From DASTFP01 sp963744345 (lineage in GTDB: Bacteria; Verrucomicrobiota; Verrucomicrobiia; Chthoniobacterales; Terrimicrobiaceae), in the NCBI GenBank assembly GCA_963744345.1, contig CAVUTD010000014.1, forward strand, positions 62,001-126,000: 64,000 nucleotides of DNA. Reading direction: 5' to 3'. A program made the position numbers and the translations under genes. Each line of letters opens with the position of its first letter. Position 1 is the stretch's first letter. The notes below the pieces were generated by a model. It saw only the letters and a list, made by a program, of their open reading frames with translations. It did no database searches and was not told where the DNA came from. Shown here in pieces: positions 25,436-34,608 of the stretch.

Positions 25436-27432
25436 ACGCCAAAAAGATTCGCTGGAAACATGTCAAACATCATTGGGAGATTTACCTCTTCATAGTTCCG
25501 GCCCTGCTTCTTGTCGTAGTCTTTCAATATTATCCGGCCGCGAACGGGATTTTTCACAGCTTCTATCGCTGGAACGGCGCCGATATCTCGGAGTTCGTTG
25601 GCCTTAAGAATTACACTGACCTCCTGCAGTCTGCGGATTTCTGGCAATCCTTCCGAGTCGCTCTGCTCCTGGGGTTATGGAATGTGGTTAAGATGATTCC
25701 GGCTATCGCCGTGGCCGTTTGGATTCATCGCTGCAGTAGTGAGCGGATGCAATATCTGTATCGTTTGCTGTTCGTTATCCCGATGGTTATTCCGGCCTTG
25801 GTCGTAGCGTTGATCTGGCGATCATTCTTCTTTGAAGCGACTCAAGGATACCTTAATCAGTTCCTGGAAGTATCCGGACTTTTCGCCCTTCTTTGCAAAC
25901 TGGACGCTTTTCTCGGCTGGGGTGGCATTTTCGTTGACGGTACACGGCCCGCATGGCTCGGCGATCCGCGACTGATTCTTGTAGCCTGTGTCGTGTGGGG
26001 GTTTCCATGGGTCGGTTCCTTCGCGGTGCTCACTCACCTTGCCAAATTGCAAAACATCCCCAAGGAGATCTATGAAGCTGCCAGCATCGACGGCGCTTCC
26101 TGGTGGAGCAAGTTCACGCGCATCGAGATTCCGCTCATCATGAGTTCGATCTATTTGATGCTCGTCTTTGTGATCATCGGTACCATCAAAGATGCCGGCA
26201 TGATCATCGCGCTGACGGGCGGTATGGATGGTGGACCAGGCGGCAAGGCGACCGTCCCGGCTCTCTTCATGCTTCGGAAGGCTTTCATCAATCAGGAAAT
26301 GGGCGCCGCCTGCGCTGTGGGCATTGTCCTCACCATCGTTGTCATGTCCTTGCAAAAACTCAGCTCGATGGCCCTCGAAGAAAATCGAAGCGCAATCGCG
26401 GTGAAAAAGGCTCTTCCATCCACCCTGCTGGTGGCGAGTGTTGTTCTTTTTTTGCAACCGGGCTGGCGGACGATAGGCATCTTTCTTTTTGTCGCCGCAT
26501 TCCCGTACAGCGCTCTTCGCCATACCCTGCGCGAAAGCGTCTCGAGGCTTGGTTTCTCGCGATATCGTTCGGGTCCGCGCCCTTCCCGGAAACCTGCACC
26601 TTTGGTCAGCAAAGCTGGCGCTTGGTTTCTGCGCGGCTTCAAACACGCGGCGATTTGGGGCGTGCTCGGATTCGCATTTCTTCCGGTTTACCTGGTTCTG
26701 ATCGTCAGTGTGAAAACCAATCAGCAGTTTTACGAAGCGCCCGGGCGCTTGACCGAACCACTTCACTGGCACAATTGGGCGGATGCCTGGAACCTCATCT
26801 CCTCTAGCGTCGCCAACAGCATCTTCATCTCGACCACGGGAACCGCGCTGACTCTCTTCTTCGCCCTCTCGGGAGCGTATTTTTTCGCCCGGCTGCGCAT
26901 GCCGCTTTCGAGCTTCTTCTGGAACGCTCTCTTGGTGTTGCTGATGATGCCCTCGGTGGCTAATCTTGTCCCGCTCTTCCGTCTCCTGGCCGACTTAAAC
27001 CTTCTCAACACCTTGGCCGCGCTGATCATTGTTGGAACTTCCGCCGGGCAAATCTTTGCCATATTCGTTTTGCGCAATTTTGTTGCCGACATCCCGCAAG
27101 ATCTTTTCGAGGCTGCCGAGATCGACGGCGCAAATCACTTTCAGCAGATGCGTATGGTCGTACTCCCGCTTTGCGGACCCATTCTCGGCACGGTCGGGGT
27201 CATGCACTTCATCTCGGAATGGAACGAATTTGTCCTGCCATTAATTGTCATCCGCGATTCTGCCGCCTTGCCCGTAATGGTGCAACTCCAGCGACTCGCC
27301 GGAGAGTACATCAAATTTTTCGGCCCGCTTATGGCAGGTTATGCCATCGCGAGCATTCCCGTGATCGTTCTTTTCACCTTCTCAATGCGTCTATTCGTAC
27401 GGGGTATGACCGAAGGGGCGATCAAAGGATAA
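25432..27432 (+). CDS. Fused two-domain ABC sugar transporter permease (MalF-MalG-like)
   Basis: 666 residues combining two permeases of the MalF/MalG type that are usually separate proteins of about 290 and 280. The first half (residues 1-325) has helices such as IYLFIVPALLLVVVFQYYPA and an EAA motif at about 212-236 (EIYEAASIDGASWWSKF). A short linker with two helices and a basic stretch (FSRYRSGPRPSRKPA) joins it to the second half, with AAIWGVLGFAFLPVYLVLIV and a second EAA motif at about 557-580 (DLFEAAEIDGANHFQQM). The EAA loops dock the ATPase subunit, which is not encoded here; it may be elsewhere and shared (MsmX/UgpC-like). Overlaps the binding-protein gene by 4 bases. Confidence 0.9.
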   Translation: MNAKKIRWKHVKHHWEIYLFIVPALLLVVVFQYYPAANGIFHSFYRWNGADISEFVGLKNYTDLLQSADFWQSFRVALLLGLWNVVKMIPAIAVAVWIHRCSSERMQYLYRLLFVIPMVIPALVVALIWRSFFFEATQGYLNQFLEVSGLFALLCKLDAFLGWGGIFVDGTRPAWLGDPRLILVACVVWGFPWVGSFAVLTHLAKLQNIPKEIYEAASIDGASWWSKFTRIEIPLIMSSIYLMLVFVIIGTIKDAGMIIALTGGMDGGPGGKATVPALFMLRKAFINQEMGAACAVGIVLTIVVMSLQKLSSMALEENRSAIAVKKALPSTLLVASVVLFLQPGWRTIGIFLFVAAFPYSALRHTLRESVSRLGFSRYRSGPRPSRKPAPLVSKAGAWFLRGFKHAAIWGVLGFAFLPVYLVLIVSVKTNQQFYEAPGRLTEPLHWHNWADAWNLISSSVANSIFISTTGTALTLFFALSGAYFFARLRMPLSSFFWNALLVLLMMPSVANLVPLFRLLADLNLLNTLAALIIVGTSAGQIFAIFVLRNFVADIPQDLFEAAEIDGANHFQQMRMVVLPLCGPILGTVGVMHFISEWNEFVLPLIVIRDSAALPVMVQLQRLAGEYIKFFGPLMAGYAIASIPVIVLFTFSMRLFVRGMTEGAIKG

Positions 27433-27564
27433 GAACGGCAGAGTGTTGAGAGTTGCGCCTAAGGTGAGCCGGTTTTTCGCGGACACGTTGCCGAACTCAG
27501 GCCCGTCACGAGCATCAACGCGTTTGTTCACTATGCTCCTCTGGCGCTAGCGTTATTGATGAGT

Positions 27565-28941
27565 TTACGAGGTGGGGCGCTGCAAAAATCGCCCACGGCC
27601 AACCAGGCCGACGAATTTGCCATCTTGTGCGGCAATTTCGCCGCGCACGGTTACGATAGATGGCCTGCCTTCGATTATCCAGCCTTCGAAAGCATTGTAG
27701 TCGACGTTCATGAGCTGCGTTTTGGCGGTTAACCTGCCGCGATAGTTCGGATCGTACACGACGAGATCGGCATCGCTGCCGGGCTGGATTGTGCCTTTGC
27801 GGGGAAAGAGATTAAAGATCTTTGCGGCGTTGGTGCTTGCGACCTTGACAAAGGTGTGGAGATCGAGTCGGCCGGCTCTCACGCCATAGGTATAGAGAAG
27901 ATTGATTCGATCCTCTAGGGCGGGAATTCCGTTAGGAATCTTGGTAAAATCAGCCAGGCCCAGCGTCTTCTGTTCTGCGAAGTCGAAGGGTGCGTGGTCG
28001 GTTGCCACGGTGTTCACAATGCCCTGTCGAAGAGCGTTCCAAAGCACTTCTTGATTTTTCTTCTCGCGCAAGGGCGGTGACATCACGTACTTGGCCCCTT
28101 CGAAATTGGGCTGCTCGGCGTAAGTCTTGTCGAGCAGCAAATATTGAATCAGTGTCTCCACGTCGATGCGTACTCCCCGCAGGCGCGCGCGGAGCGCTTC
28201 CTCCAGCGCTTCCTGGCAACTTAAATGGACAATGTAGACGTGAGCGCTGGTTAACTCAGCGAAGGACAAGAGGTGATGCACGCCTTCCGCCTCCACGCGG
28301 GGAGGCCTGCTCCGATAGTGACCTTCCAGGCCGGTGACGCCCTGGGAGAGGAGTTCGCTTTGGGTCTGGGCGATAAGAGTTTCGTTTTCGCAGTGCACAG
28401 CGGTCACGACGCCAAGCTCCTTAGCTAACTTGAGAGTCTGATAAAGTTCGCTATCGTTAATTCCGAAAGCGCCCTTGTAAGCGAGGAAGATTTTAAACGA
28501 CTGAACGCCAGCCTCGACAATCTTGCGAAGCTGAGCGGCGGAGTGTTCGTCGAACTTCGTAACAGCCATGTGGAAGGAGTAGTCACATGCGGCTTTTTCG
28601 GCGGCCTTCGCCTTCCATGTTTCAAACCCTTCTGCCGGCTCCATCGCGCGAGAAGGACAGCACATCTCAAAGAGCGTCGTTGTACCACCCACAATCGCCG
28701 CCTTCGTTCCACTCTCGTAATCATCCTTGGCATAGGTACCCATAAAGGGCAGATAAATGTGCGTGTGCGGATCGACGAATCCGGGGAAGACGTATTTGCC
28801 AGCGGCATCGATCACGACCGCATCCGCTGGCGCGTCGAGGTGCCGGTCGATGCGAGTGATCGTTTCGCGCTCGCACCAAATGTCGGCCACATAGCGAGCC
28901 TCCCCTGTGACGATTTCGCCGTTCTTAATTAAGAGTCCCAT
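27565..28941 (-). CDS. hydA: Dihydropyrimidinase / D-hydantoinase
   Basis: 458 residues, amidohydrolase of the cyclic-amidase family; opens dihydrouracil/dihydrothymine in pyrimidine breakdown (or hydantoins). The binuclear metal site is complete: His59 and His61 (DPHTHIYLP), Lys150 for carbamylation (QSFKIFLAYKG), His183 (VTAVHCEN), His239 (YIVHLS) and Asp315 (TDHAPFD). GTTTLFEMCCPSRAMEPAEG matches dihydropyrimidinase rather than dihydroorotase. Located downstream of the PreA-like dehydrogenase, so the two reductive-pyrimidine-catabolism steps would run together; the beta-ureidopropionase of the third step is not here. Start ATG at 28941. Confidence 0.92.
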   Translation of the reverse strand: MGLLIKNGEIVTGEARYVADIWCERETITRIDRHLDAPADAVVIDAAGKYVFPGFVDPHTHIYLPFMGTYAKDDYESGTKAAIVGGTTTLFEMCCPSRAMEPAEGFETWKAKAAEKAACDYSFHMAVTKFDEHSAAQLRKIVEAGVQSFKIFLAYKGAFGINDSELYQTLKLAKELGVVTAVHCENETLIAQTQSELLSQGVTGLEGHYRSRPPRVEAEGVHHLLSFAELTSAHVYIVHLSCQEALEEALRARLRGVRIDVETLIQYLLLDKTYAEQPNFEGAKYVMSPPLREKKNQEVLWNALRQGIVNTVATDHAPFDFAEQKTLGLADFTKIPNGIPALEDRINLLYTYGVRAGRLDLHTFVKVASTNAAKIFNLFPRKGTIQPGSDADLVVYDPNYRGRLTAKTQLMNVDYNAFEGWIIEGRPSIVTVRGEIAAQDGKFVGLVGRGRFLQRPTS

Positions 28942-29068
28942 GGCAACTTTCTACCCAAAGATATCGAGGAAACAAAGGTCTTGTCGGAGGACGAAGTTTT
29001 CCAAAGCTCAGACGGCAAACCAGACGCCGTTATGATTCGAGCCTTAGAAAAAAAAGGCGAACTCTTGA

Positions 29069-30190
29069 CTAACGGCTCAGGGCCGCGGATTGCTCGACGA
29101 ATAAATCACCGTGCCATTCGCTGTCTTTCACTAAGCGTTTGCGCTCCGCAGTTCGCCGGTCCGCTTTGCCTTCTGTTTGAATACGGACCAGTTCGGCATG
29201 GGTTGTGAAATAATCGAGGCTGTAGCCCCGAAAGTCATCGAGGGTCTGAAACTGGTGTTTCTCCATGAAAGCAAGAAGACTTTCGCAGAGCGGCTGCACC
29301 AATTCATAGCCGAATTTCATCACGCCGGTGCAAACCTGAACGGTATGCGCACCGACCAGGATGAATTGAGCGGCGTCCTCACCGGTCTCCACCCCCCCAA
29401 TGCCTGACAAAGAGCAAGCGGGAAATTCGTTCCGCATGAGCGTTGCGAGCTCCATGCACATGCGAAGGGCAATAGGCCTGATCGCCTTGGAAGAATACCC
29501 GCCAACGATCGAGTAGCCCTCGACAGTAGGTTCCGGTCGAAGAGTATCGAGGTTTACACCAAGGACGCAGCGGATCGTGTTGATCGCGCTGATGCCGTGC
29601 ACGCCCGCTTTCAAGGCAGCTCGTGCGGGATCCTCAATGTGCGTGACGTTGGGGGTCATTTTCGCCCAAACGGGTTTTTTTGCGGCGCTCATGACCCAGC
29701 GGCAAACTTCCAGGAGAACTTCGGGGTCTTCGCCCATGGCTGAGCCCATCTTGCGCTCAGGCAGCCCGTGCGGGCAGGAAAAGTTCAACTCGAAGCCGTC
29801 GACACCCGCATCCTGACAGCGTTCGACTATCTCTAGCCATGCGTCTCTGTTGTACTCCTCCATGATTGAGGCTATGAGAACGCCGCTCGGATGCTTATCC
29901 TTGCATCTCTTGAATTCTTCGAGCCAGATTTCGAACGGCCTATCGCTGATTAGCTCAATGTTCTCCCAGCCGACGATCTCCCTCTTGTCGCTCGCATAGA
30001 GCTTCCCATAACGCGGGGTGACGTTAACGATCTTGGATGCGTTGAGGCTGATCGTTTTGGCGATGACGGCGCCCCAACCTTCGCGAAAGGCCCGATCAAT
30101 GACGTTGAGGTTCGTGCCTGGAGGGCCGGAGGCAACGACGAAGGGATTCGGAAGTCTAAGACCGTCAACAATGGTAGAGAGTGTAGACAT
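29069..30190 (-). CDS. preA: Dihydropyrimidine dehydrogenase PreA-like subunit
   Basis: 373 residues, flavoprotein of the dihydroorotate dehydrogenase barrel. Features: LPNPFVVASGPPGTNLNVID, GWGAVIAKTIS, LNFSCPHGLPERKMGSA (about residues 135-151, the Cys being the proton donor of PreA), VWAKMTPNVT, AINTIRC, YSIVGGYSSKAIRPIAL, SGIGGVETGEDA. E. coli PreA reduces uracil with PreT. Here the C-terminus ends shortly after ELVRIQTEGKADRRTAERK, with no CxxCxxC ferredoxin segment, which E. coli PreA has, and PreT is not in the window. So electron supply must differ. Lies between PEP carboxylase and hydA on the same strand (about 125 bases each side). Confidence 0.9.
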   Translation of the reverse strand: MSTLSTIVDGLRLPNPFVVASGPPGTNLNVIDRAFREGWGAVIAKTISLNASKIVNVTPRYGKLYASDKREIVGWENIELISDRPFEIWLEEFKRCKDKHPSGVLIASIMEEYNRDAWLEIVERCQDAGVDGFELNFSCPHGLPERKMGSAMGEDPEVLLEVCRWVMSAAKKPVWAKMTPNVTHIEDPARAALKAGVHGISAINTIRCVLGVNLDTLRPEPTVEGYSIVGGYSSKAIRPIALRMCMELATLMRNEFPACSLSGIGGVETGEDAAQFILVGAHTVQVCTGVMKFGYELVQPLCESLLAFMEKHQFQTLDDFRGYSLDYFTTHAELVRIQTEGKADRRTAERKRLVKDSEWHGDLFVEQSAALSR

Positions 30191-30315
30191 GAAGTAACGC
30201 GCAAATTCCAGCGATCGTGATTTTGGAATGATATGTCAGCGGTGCAATCATGCAATTTCTCGCTTCGAACAGCACGAGATATGAGTCCCCTGGCCAGCAA
30301 CCTGAGAAAGATGTG

Positions 30316-33102
30316 TTATCCTGTCGTTCGCAAGCCGCTGGCGATAGCGTTAATGGAGAGAATCACCTTCGGTAGGAGCGTTTTTGTGTCCGAAGACCCG
30401 GCAGCTTGCGCGGCTCGAAATTGAGACAGGAGCTGAATCTGCTGCTCATGAAGTATGCGCAAGGCATTGGCGCGCAGACCGAGGGTCTTTAGCATGCGAG
30501 GTCTGCGAGCCTCTAGACTGCCACCAAAGACTTCGGCCATCATCAAATGCGTCTTCTCGAACTCTGCGAGGATCAGACTCAGAATTGACTCGCGTGCACC
30601 CGGTTCCTGCACCAGCTCAGCATATTGGCTCATGATGTCCTTGTCGGCACTCGCGATGTTTGTTTCGACGTTGGTGAGCATGAAATAGAGGAAGGGGGAT
30701 TTTTTCAATTGCGCCCGCAGTTGGCCCAGGGCTCCCGATCTCCAAGCGGCGAGAGCTTCCAGGGCACTGCCGACGCCGAACCATCCCGGTAAGTAATAAC
30801 GGCTTTGATTCCAACTGAAAACCCAAGGGATGGCGCGCAGGTCAGCCAAGGTGCGTTTTCCGGTACGACGCGATGGCCGCGAGCCAATGCTACTGATCTC
30901 AAGAGCGTCGATCGGCGTAGCTTGCGAGTAAAACGTCATGAAACTCTCGGAGGTGATGAGCTTCGCGTAGGCCTCCTGACTGGCGGTCGCAAGCACTTGA
31001 CAGATTTCTTCGGTACTATTTTCCGGGGCAGGAGCCTGCTTCTCCATCACCGTGAATGCCGTGACACCGGCAAGGAACAGCTCTAGATTATACGTGGCTG
31101 TGACAACATTCGCGAACTTCTGCGCGATGGTTTCCCCCTGTTCTGTGAGGCGAATGTCTCCCTGAATCGAGCCATGCGGTAGAGCGCCCAGAAAGCGGTG
31201 CGTTGGGCCTGCTCCCCTGCTGATGGTACCGCCGCGGCCGTGAAAGAAACGGATCCTCGCGCCGTGAGTAGTGGCGGCGGAAGCGATGGCGGCCTGCGCC
31301 TTGTGCAGCGCCCACTGGCTCGCCAAAATCCCGCAGTCCTTGTTGCTGTCGCTATATCCGATCATCACCTGCTGCACCGGTTTGGACTGGCGAAGCGAGA
31401 GAACTTTCAGCCGACTGCTTTGATCGTACGCAAGGCTCCGTTTGGTGACCGGATGCGCAAGGAAGGCGTCGATCAGCCCCGCGCTTCGCTCCAGGTCATC
31501 GAGCGTCTCGAACAGAGGAACTACTGGAAGAACGCAGAGCAATCCCTCAGGTGTCCAACGCATGAGTCCGGCTTCACGGGCAAGGAGATAGACAACGAGA
31601 AGATCGGAAAGTTGCCGCGTCATGCTCACAATGAGTGCGCCAATCCCCTCGCGTCGATGATTGCGAAGATAGTGGCGGAGGACGGCATAGCATCCCAGGA
31701 CCGCATCGGCGTTTTCGCCGATACTTGAACCGTGATAAAGAAAGGGGCGGGGCGATTCGAGTTCGCGGTTGAGAAATTCCAGCCGACGCGCTTCCTCCCA
31801 CTCGCCGAAATCGGGCATGGGTTGTCCGATCGCGGCAAGAATTTGACTCAAGGCCTGATCATGGAATTTGCTGTTCTGCCTGATATCGAGAGAGGCGAGA
31901 TGAAATCCAAATACGTCGAGGGCGCGACGGACAGGCCAGACCGCGCTGTCAGCCAGTCGCTTGGCGCCGACATCGGAGAGCGTCTCATCGAGCAAACTAA
32001 GGTCTTCATCGAGCTCGTGGGGGTTGCGGTAATAGCGCATGGAGCCGTCCAACGTTGAAGGATCATCTGTGTCAGCCGAAGCGAGCGGGAGTTTCGCCTG
32101 AAGCAGCATGACATACTGACGCCACGGCTCATCGGAATGCTGACGGACGATGGATTCGCTATCCGGGTTTTCCGCTCGCAACCGTGCGATCGCCCTTTCG
32201 AGGCTCTCTGGCGGGCTTTGGAAGTTGCTTGAGAGCGGAAGCTTTTCGGCGAGTTTCTCAAGATGGCGATGAATGACGATCATCGCGTTGAGGCGCATCT
32301 CACCCAGAGTTTCTTCGGTAACTTTCGCCGTAACGAAAGGATGCCCGTCCCTATCGCCACCGACCCAACTTCCGAAGCGCAAGCGCGGCCAGACGCGAGG
32401 GTTTTCCAGCAGCGCGGGATCGAAGTCCGCGCTCTTCCATGCGCGAAGAAGGCGCTCGTCGAGTTCTTCGAGGGCGCGAGGAAAGACTTCGCGCATGTAA
32501 AAAATTACGCCGCGTCGTTCGGAAGCGATCTCTGGCTTTTCGAGCAGGATTTCGCCACTACGCCAGAGGCGTTCGAGAACGATCTTGATCTCGTCGCGAA
32601 TTGCCTCTCGGCGCGAGGGGGTTAAACGCTCGTCTTCAAGAGAACTCAGGAGCAGGAAAATAGCGCGGTGCTGTTCGAGCACCGCAGCTCGTTTGGCCTC
32701 GGTCGGATGTGCGGTCAAGACCGATTCAATACGCACCTCCGGCAGGACGGTGAGGATTTCCTCAGCAGAAAAGCCCGCGGCTTTCAATTGCGTGAGTTGC
32801 TGGCCCCAGAGGCCAGGTTCGTCAGCAAGGCCGTGCTCGATCTCGCGCAGATGTCGCGTCCGCGTGGAGGCATTTTCTTCAACCATGTTCAAGAGCTGGA
32901 ATGCGATTGAGTACGCCTGCTCGATTCGAGGAGGAGGTTCATCGATGTCGTGCGTCTCGCCGCCGTGTTGCCACGGCAGGAACTGCGCCGCCTTTGTCTC
33001 GCCAAGTTCGACCAGGACCTCCTTCAGACATCCCATGAGGTAATCCAGGTCGGCATCGATCTTTACAAACCCGGAAGCGATATAATCAGCCGTTGTCTTC
33101 AC
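30316..33102 (-). CDS. ppc: Phosphoenolpyruvate carboxylase
   Basis: 928 residues, the normal length for bacterial PEP carboxylase, which makes oxaloacetate from PEP and bicarbonate for anaplerosis. The active sites are all present: VLTAHPTEAKR with His132, the GYSDSNKDCG motif, FHGRGGTISRGAGP (substrate loop) and the C-terminal LLPKVILSINAIASGLRTTG ending in Gly, which is required for activity. The start ATG at 33102 follows a 150-base divergent region shared with fabI, so it has its own promoter. It is followed by preA and hydA; co-transcription is plausible but the gaps are over 120 bases. Confidence 0.96.
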   Translation of the reverse strand: MKTTADYIASGFVKIDADLDYLMGCLKEVLVELGETKAAQFLPWQHGGETHDIDEPPPRIEQAYSIAFQLLNMVEENASTRTRHLREIEHGLADEPGLWGQQLTQLKAAGFSAEEILTVLPEVRIESVLTAHPTEAKRAAVLEQHRAIFLLLSSLEDERLTPSRREAIRDEIKIVLERLWRSGEILLEKPEIASERRGVIFYMREVFPRALEELDERLLRAWKSADFDPALLENPRVWPRLRFGSWVGGDRDGHPFVTAKVTEETLGEMRLNAMIVIHRHLEKLAEKLPLSSNFQSPPESLERAIARLRAENPDSESIVRQHSDEPWRQYVMLLQAKLPLASADTDDPSTLDGSMRYYRNPHELDEDLSLLDETLSDVGAKRLADSAVWPVRRALDVFGFHLASLDIRQNSKFHDQALSQILAAIGQPMPDFGEWEEARRLEFLNRELESPRPFLYHGSSIGENADAVLGCYAVLRHYLRNHRREGIGALIVSMTRQLSDLLVVYLLAREAGLMRWTPEGLLCVLPVVPLFETLDDLERSAGLIDAFLAHPVTKRSLAYDQSSRLKVLSLRQSKPVQQVMIGYSDSNKDCGILASQWALHKAQAAIASAATTHGARIRFFHGRGGTISRGAGPTHRFLGALPHGSIQGDIRLTEQGETIAQKFANVVTATYNLELFLAGVTAFTVMEKQAPAPENSTEEICQVLATASQEAYAKLITSESFMTFYSQATPIDALEISSIGSRPSRRTGKRTLADLRAIPWVFSWNQSRYYLPGWFGVGSALEALAAWRSGALGQLRAQLKKSPFLYFMLTNVETNIASADKDIMSQYAELVQEPGARESILSLILAEFEKTHLMMAEVFGGSLEARRPRMLKTLGLRANALRILHEQQIQLLSQFRAAQAAGSSDTKTLLPKVILSINAIASGLRTTG

Positions 33103-33252
33103 CCTGCGCCGAATGATTCTGAAAAGTAGGGCAAAAGCAACAGCAGAACTTTAAATCTCGCGAAGCTGCCGGCCCTTGAAGACATCCTCGCGCGCAAGGA
33201 GGGCATTTTTTTCTGCGTGACAATTGAGCTGCGGATGGCCTTTTGATGAGGA

Positions 33253-34029
33253 ATGAGTGAAGGCATCCTCTCCGGGAAGACCGGCGTCATCTTTGGCGTC
33301 GCGAACAAGCGTAGCATCGCCTGGGCCCTCGCGAAGGCGTGGCATCGGGCAGGCGCCAGGTTGATCTTTAACTACCAAGGCGAGCGACTCAAAGAAAATG
33401 TCGAAGAACTCGTGGGTGAGTTCGGCAGCGAGGTTCCGCTTTATCCATGCGATGTCGCGAGAGATGACGAGATCGATCGATTCTTCTCCAAGGTTAGAGA
33501 ATACACGCCACAGCTCGATCTCTTGCTCCATGCGGTCGCCTTCGCTCCGAAGGAGGCCCTGGAAGGCGATTTCATTTCGACCAGCCGCGAGGCCTTCAAA
33601 GTTGCGCATGAGATCTCCGCCTACTCGCTTGTCGCTCTGGCACAGCGCGCCGCACCTCTCATGACAGATGGCGGCAGCATCGTCGCCATGACTTATTACG
33701 GCTCCGTCAAGGTCGTCCCTCACTACAACGTTATGGGGGTCGCGAAGGCCGCCCTCGAAGCGTCAGCTCGCTACTTAGCATACGACCTCGGAGAGAAGAA
33801 AATCCGCGTCAACTGCATAAGTGCGGGACCTGTGCAAACGCTGGCCGCCCGAGGAATTGCCGGCTTCACCCGTATGCTTAAGCACTATGAGGAACACGCG
33901 CCGCTCAGGCGCAGTTGCCATCCTGACGAACTGGGGCACACCGCCGTATTCCTTGCGAGTCCCGGCGCAGCGGCAATCACCGGCCAGGTCATCTACGTTG
34001 ATGGAGGTTACGAAGTGATGGGCATGTAG
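33253..34029 (+). CDS. fabI: Enoyl-[acyl-carrier-protein] reductase (NADH) FabI
   Basis: 258 residues; catalyses the last reduction in each fatty acid elongation cycle. Features of FabI: GVANKRSIAWALA (NAD-binding; about 16-28), LDLLLHAVAFAPKEALEGDF, GGSIVAMTYYGSVKVVPHYN (about 140-159) and the catalytic pair Tyr158 and Lys165 in YNVMGVAK, spaced Y-x6-K as in the FabI type (SDRs proper use Y-x3-K). ATG at 33253 is preceded by GAGGA in ttttgatGAGGAatg. Divergent from ppc. No other fatty acid gene is next to it. Confidence 0.96.
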   Translation: MSEGILSGKTGVIFGVANKRSIAWALAKAWHRAGARLIFNYQGERLKENVEELVGEFGSEVPLYPCDVARDDEIDRFFSKVREYTPQLDLLLHAVAFAPKEALEGDFISTSREAFKVAHEISAYSLVALAQRAAPLMTDGGSIVAMTYYGSVKVVPHYNVMGVAKAALEASARYLAYDLGEKKIRVNCISAGPVQTLAARGIAGFTRMLKHYEEHAPLRRSCHPDELGHTAVFLASPGAAAITGQVIYVDGGYEVMGM

Positions 34030-34175
34030 GGCTCTCGCGATCGGCTGCTCTCTCCATGGCACGCGCATTTACGGTTTGGCGCCGAAGGTTCGCACGGCAC
34101 GGAAGAGTGCGTCGCCTCCCCAATGTCTGCGGTGCTGATTTCGACTCCCGATAAACTTTTAGCAGGCCGACTCTG

Positions 34176-34481
34176 ATGCTTCAGATAATAGCCCTTACCC
34201 AATTCATTTTTCTGGCACTCGGCTCAATGGGTGTAACCGTTCTGCTAAGGGCGTCAGGCTACCCCATAGGTTCAGTCACCGATTATCCCGCGCTATCCCT
34301 CTTCCTCATGCAAAACAGCGTCTCCTTGCTTATGCTCCCCATCCTATGGAGCGCTTATGCCTACGCATCGCAGAAGGTGCAGCGCGGGCTTGTTTCGTCA
34401 AGAATCGCAATTCCTGTCGGGATTGGATTAGCAGCCTTGATTTTCGTTGTCTACGCGATCGCCATCGTGGGACACTTTTGA
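34176..34481 (+). CDS. Small three-helix membrane protein
   Basis: 101 residues with three hydrophobic segments (QIIALTQFIFLALGSMGVTV, YPALSLFLMQNSVSLLMLPI, AIPVGIGLAALIFVVYAIAI). No family motif that I recognise; the loops are short and the C-terminus ends in GHF. It is about 145 bases downstream of fabI on the same strand. Role unknown. Confidence 0.65.
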   Translation: MLQIIALTQFIFLALGSMGVTVLLRASGYPIGSVTDYPALSLFLMQNSVSLLMLPILWSAYAYASQKVQRGLVSSRIAIPVGIGLAALIFVVYAIAIVGHF

Positions 34482-34608
34482 CATGCTCATCCAAAGCGGC
34501 GCTCGATTGTCCATGCGAGGCGCTGCTAGTGGAGGGCTGGACTTGAGCCGCATACTCCTGAAGAGTCTGTCGGCTAAATTCGGCTCACGGTTATTTCGAA
34601 AACCGCGC

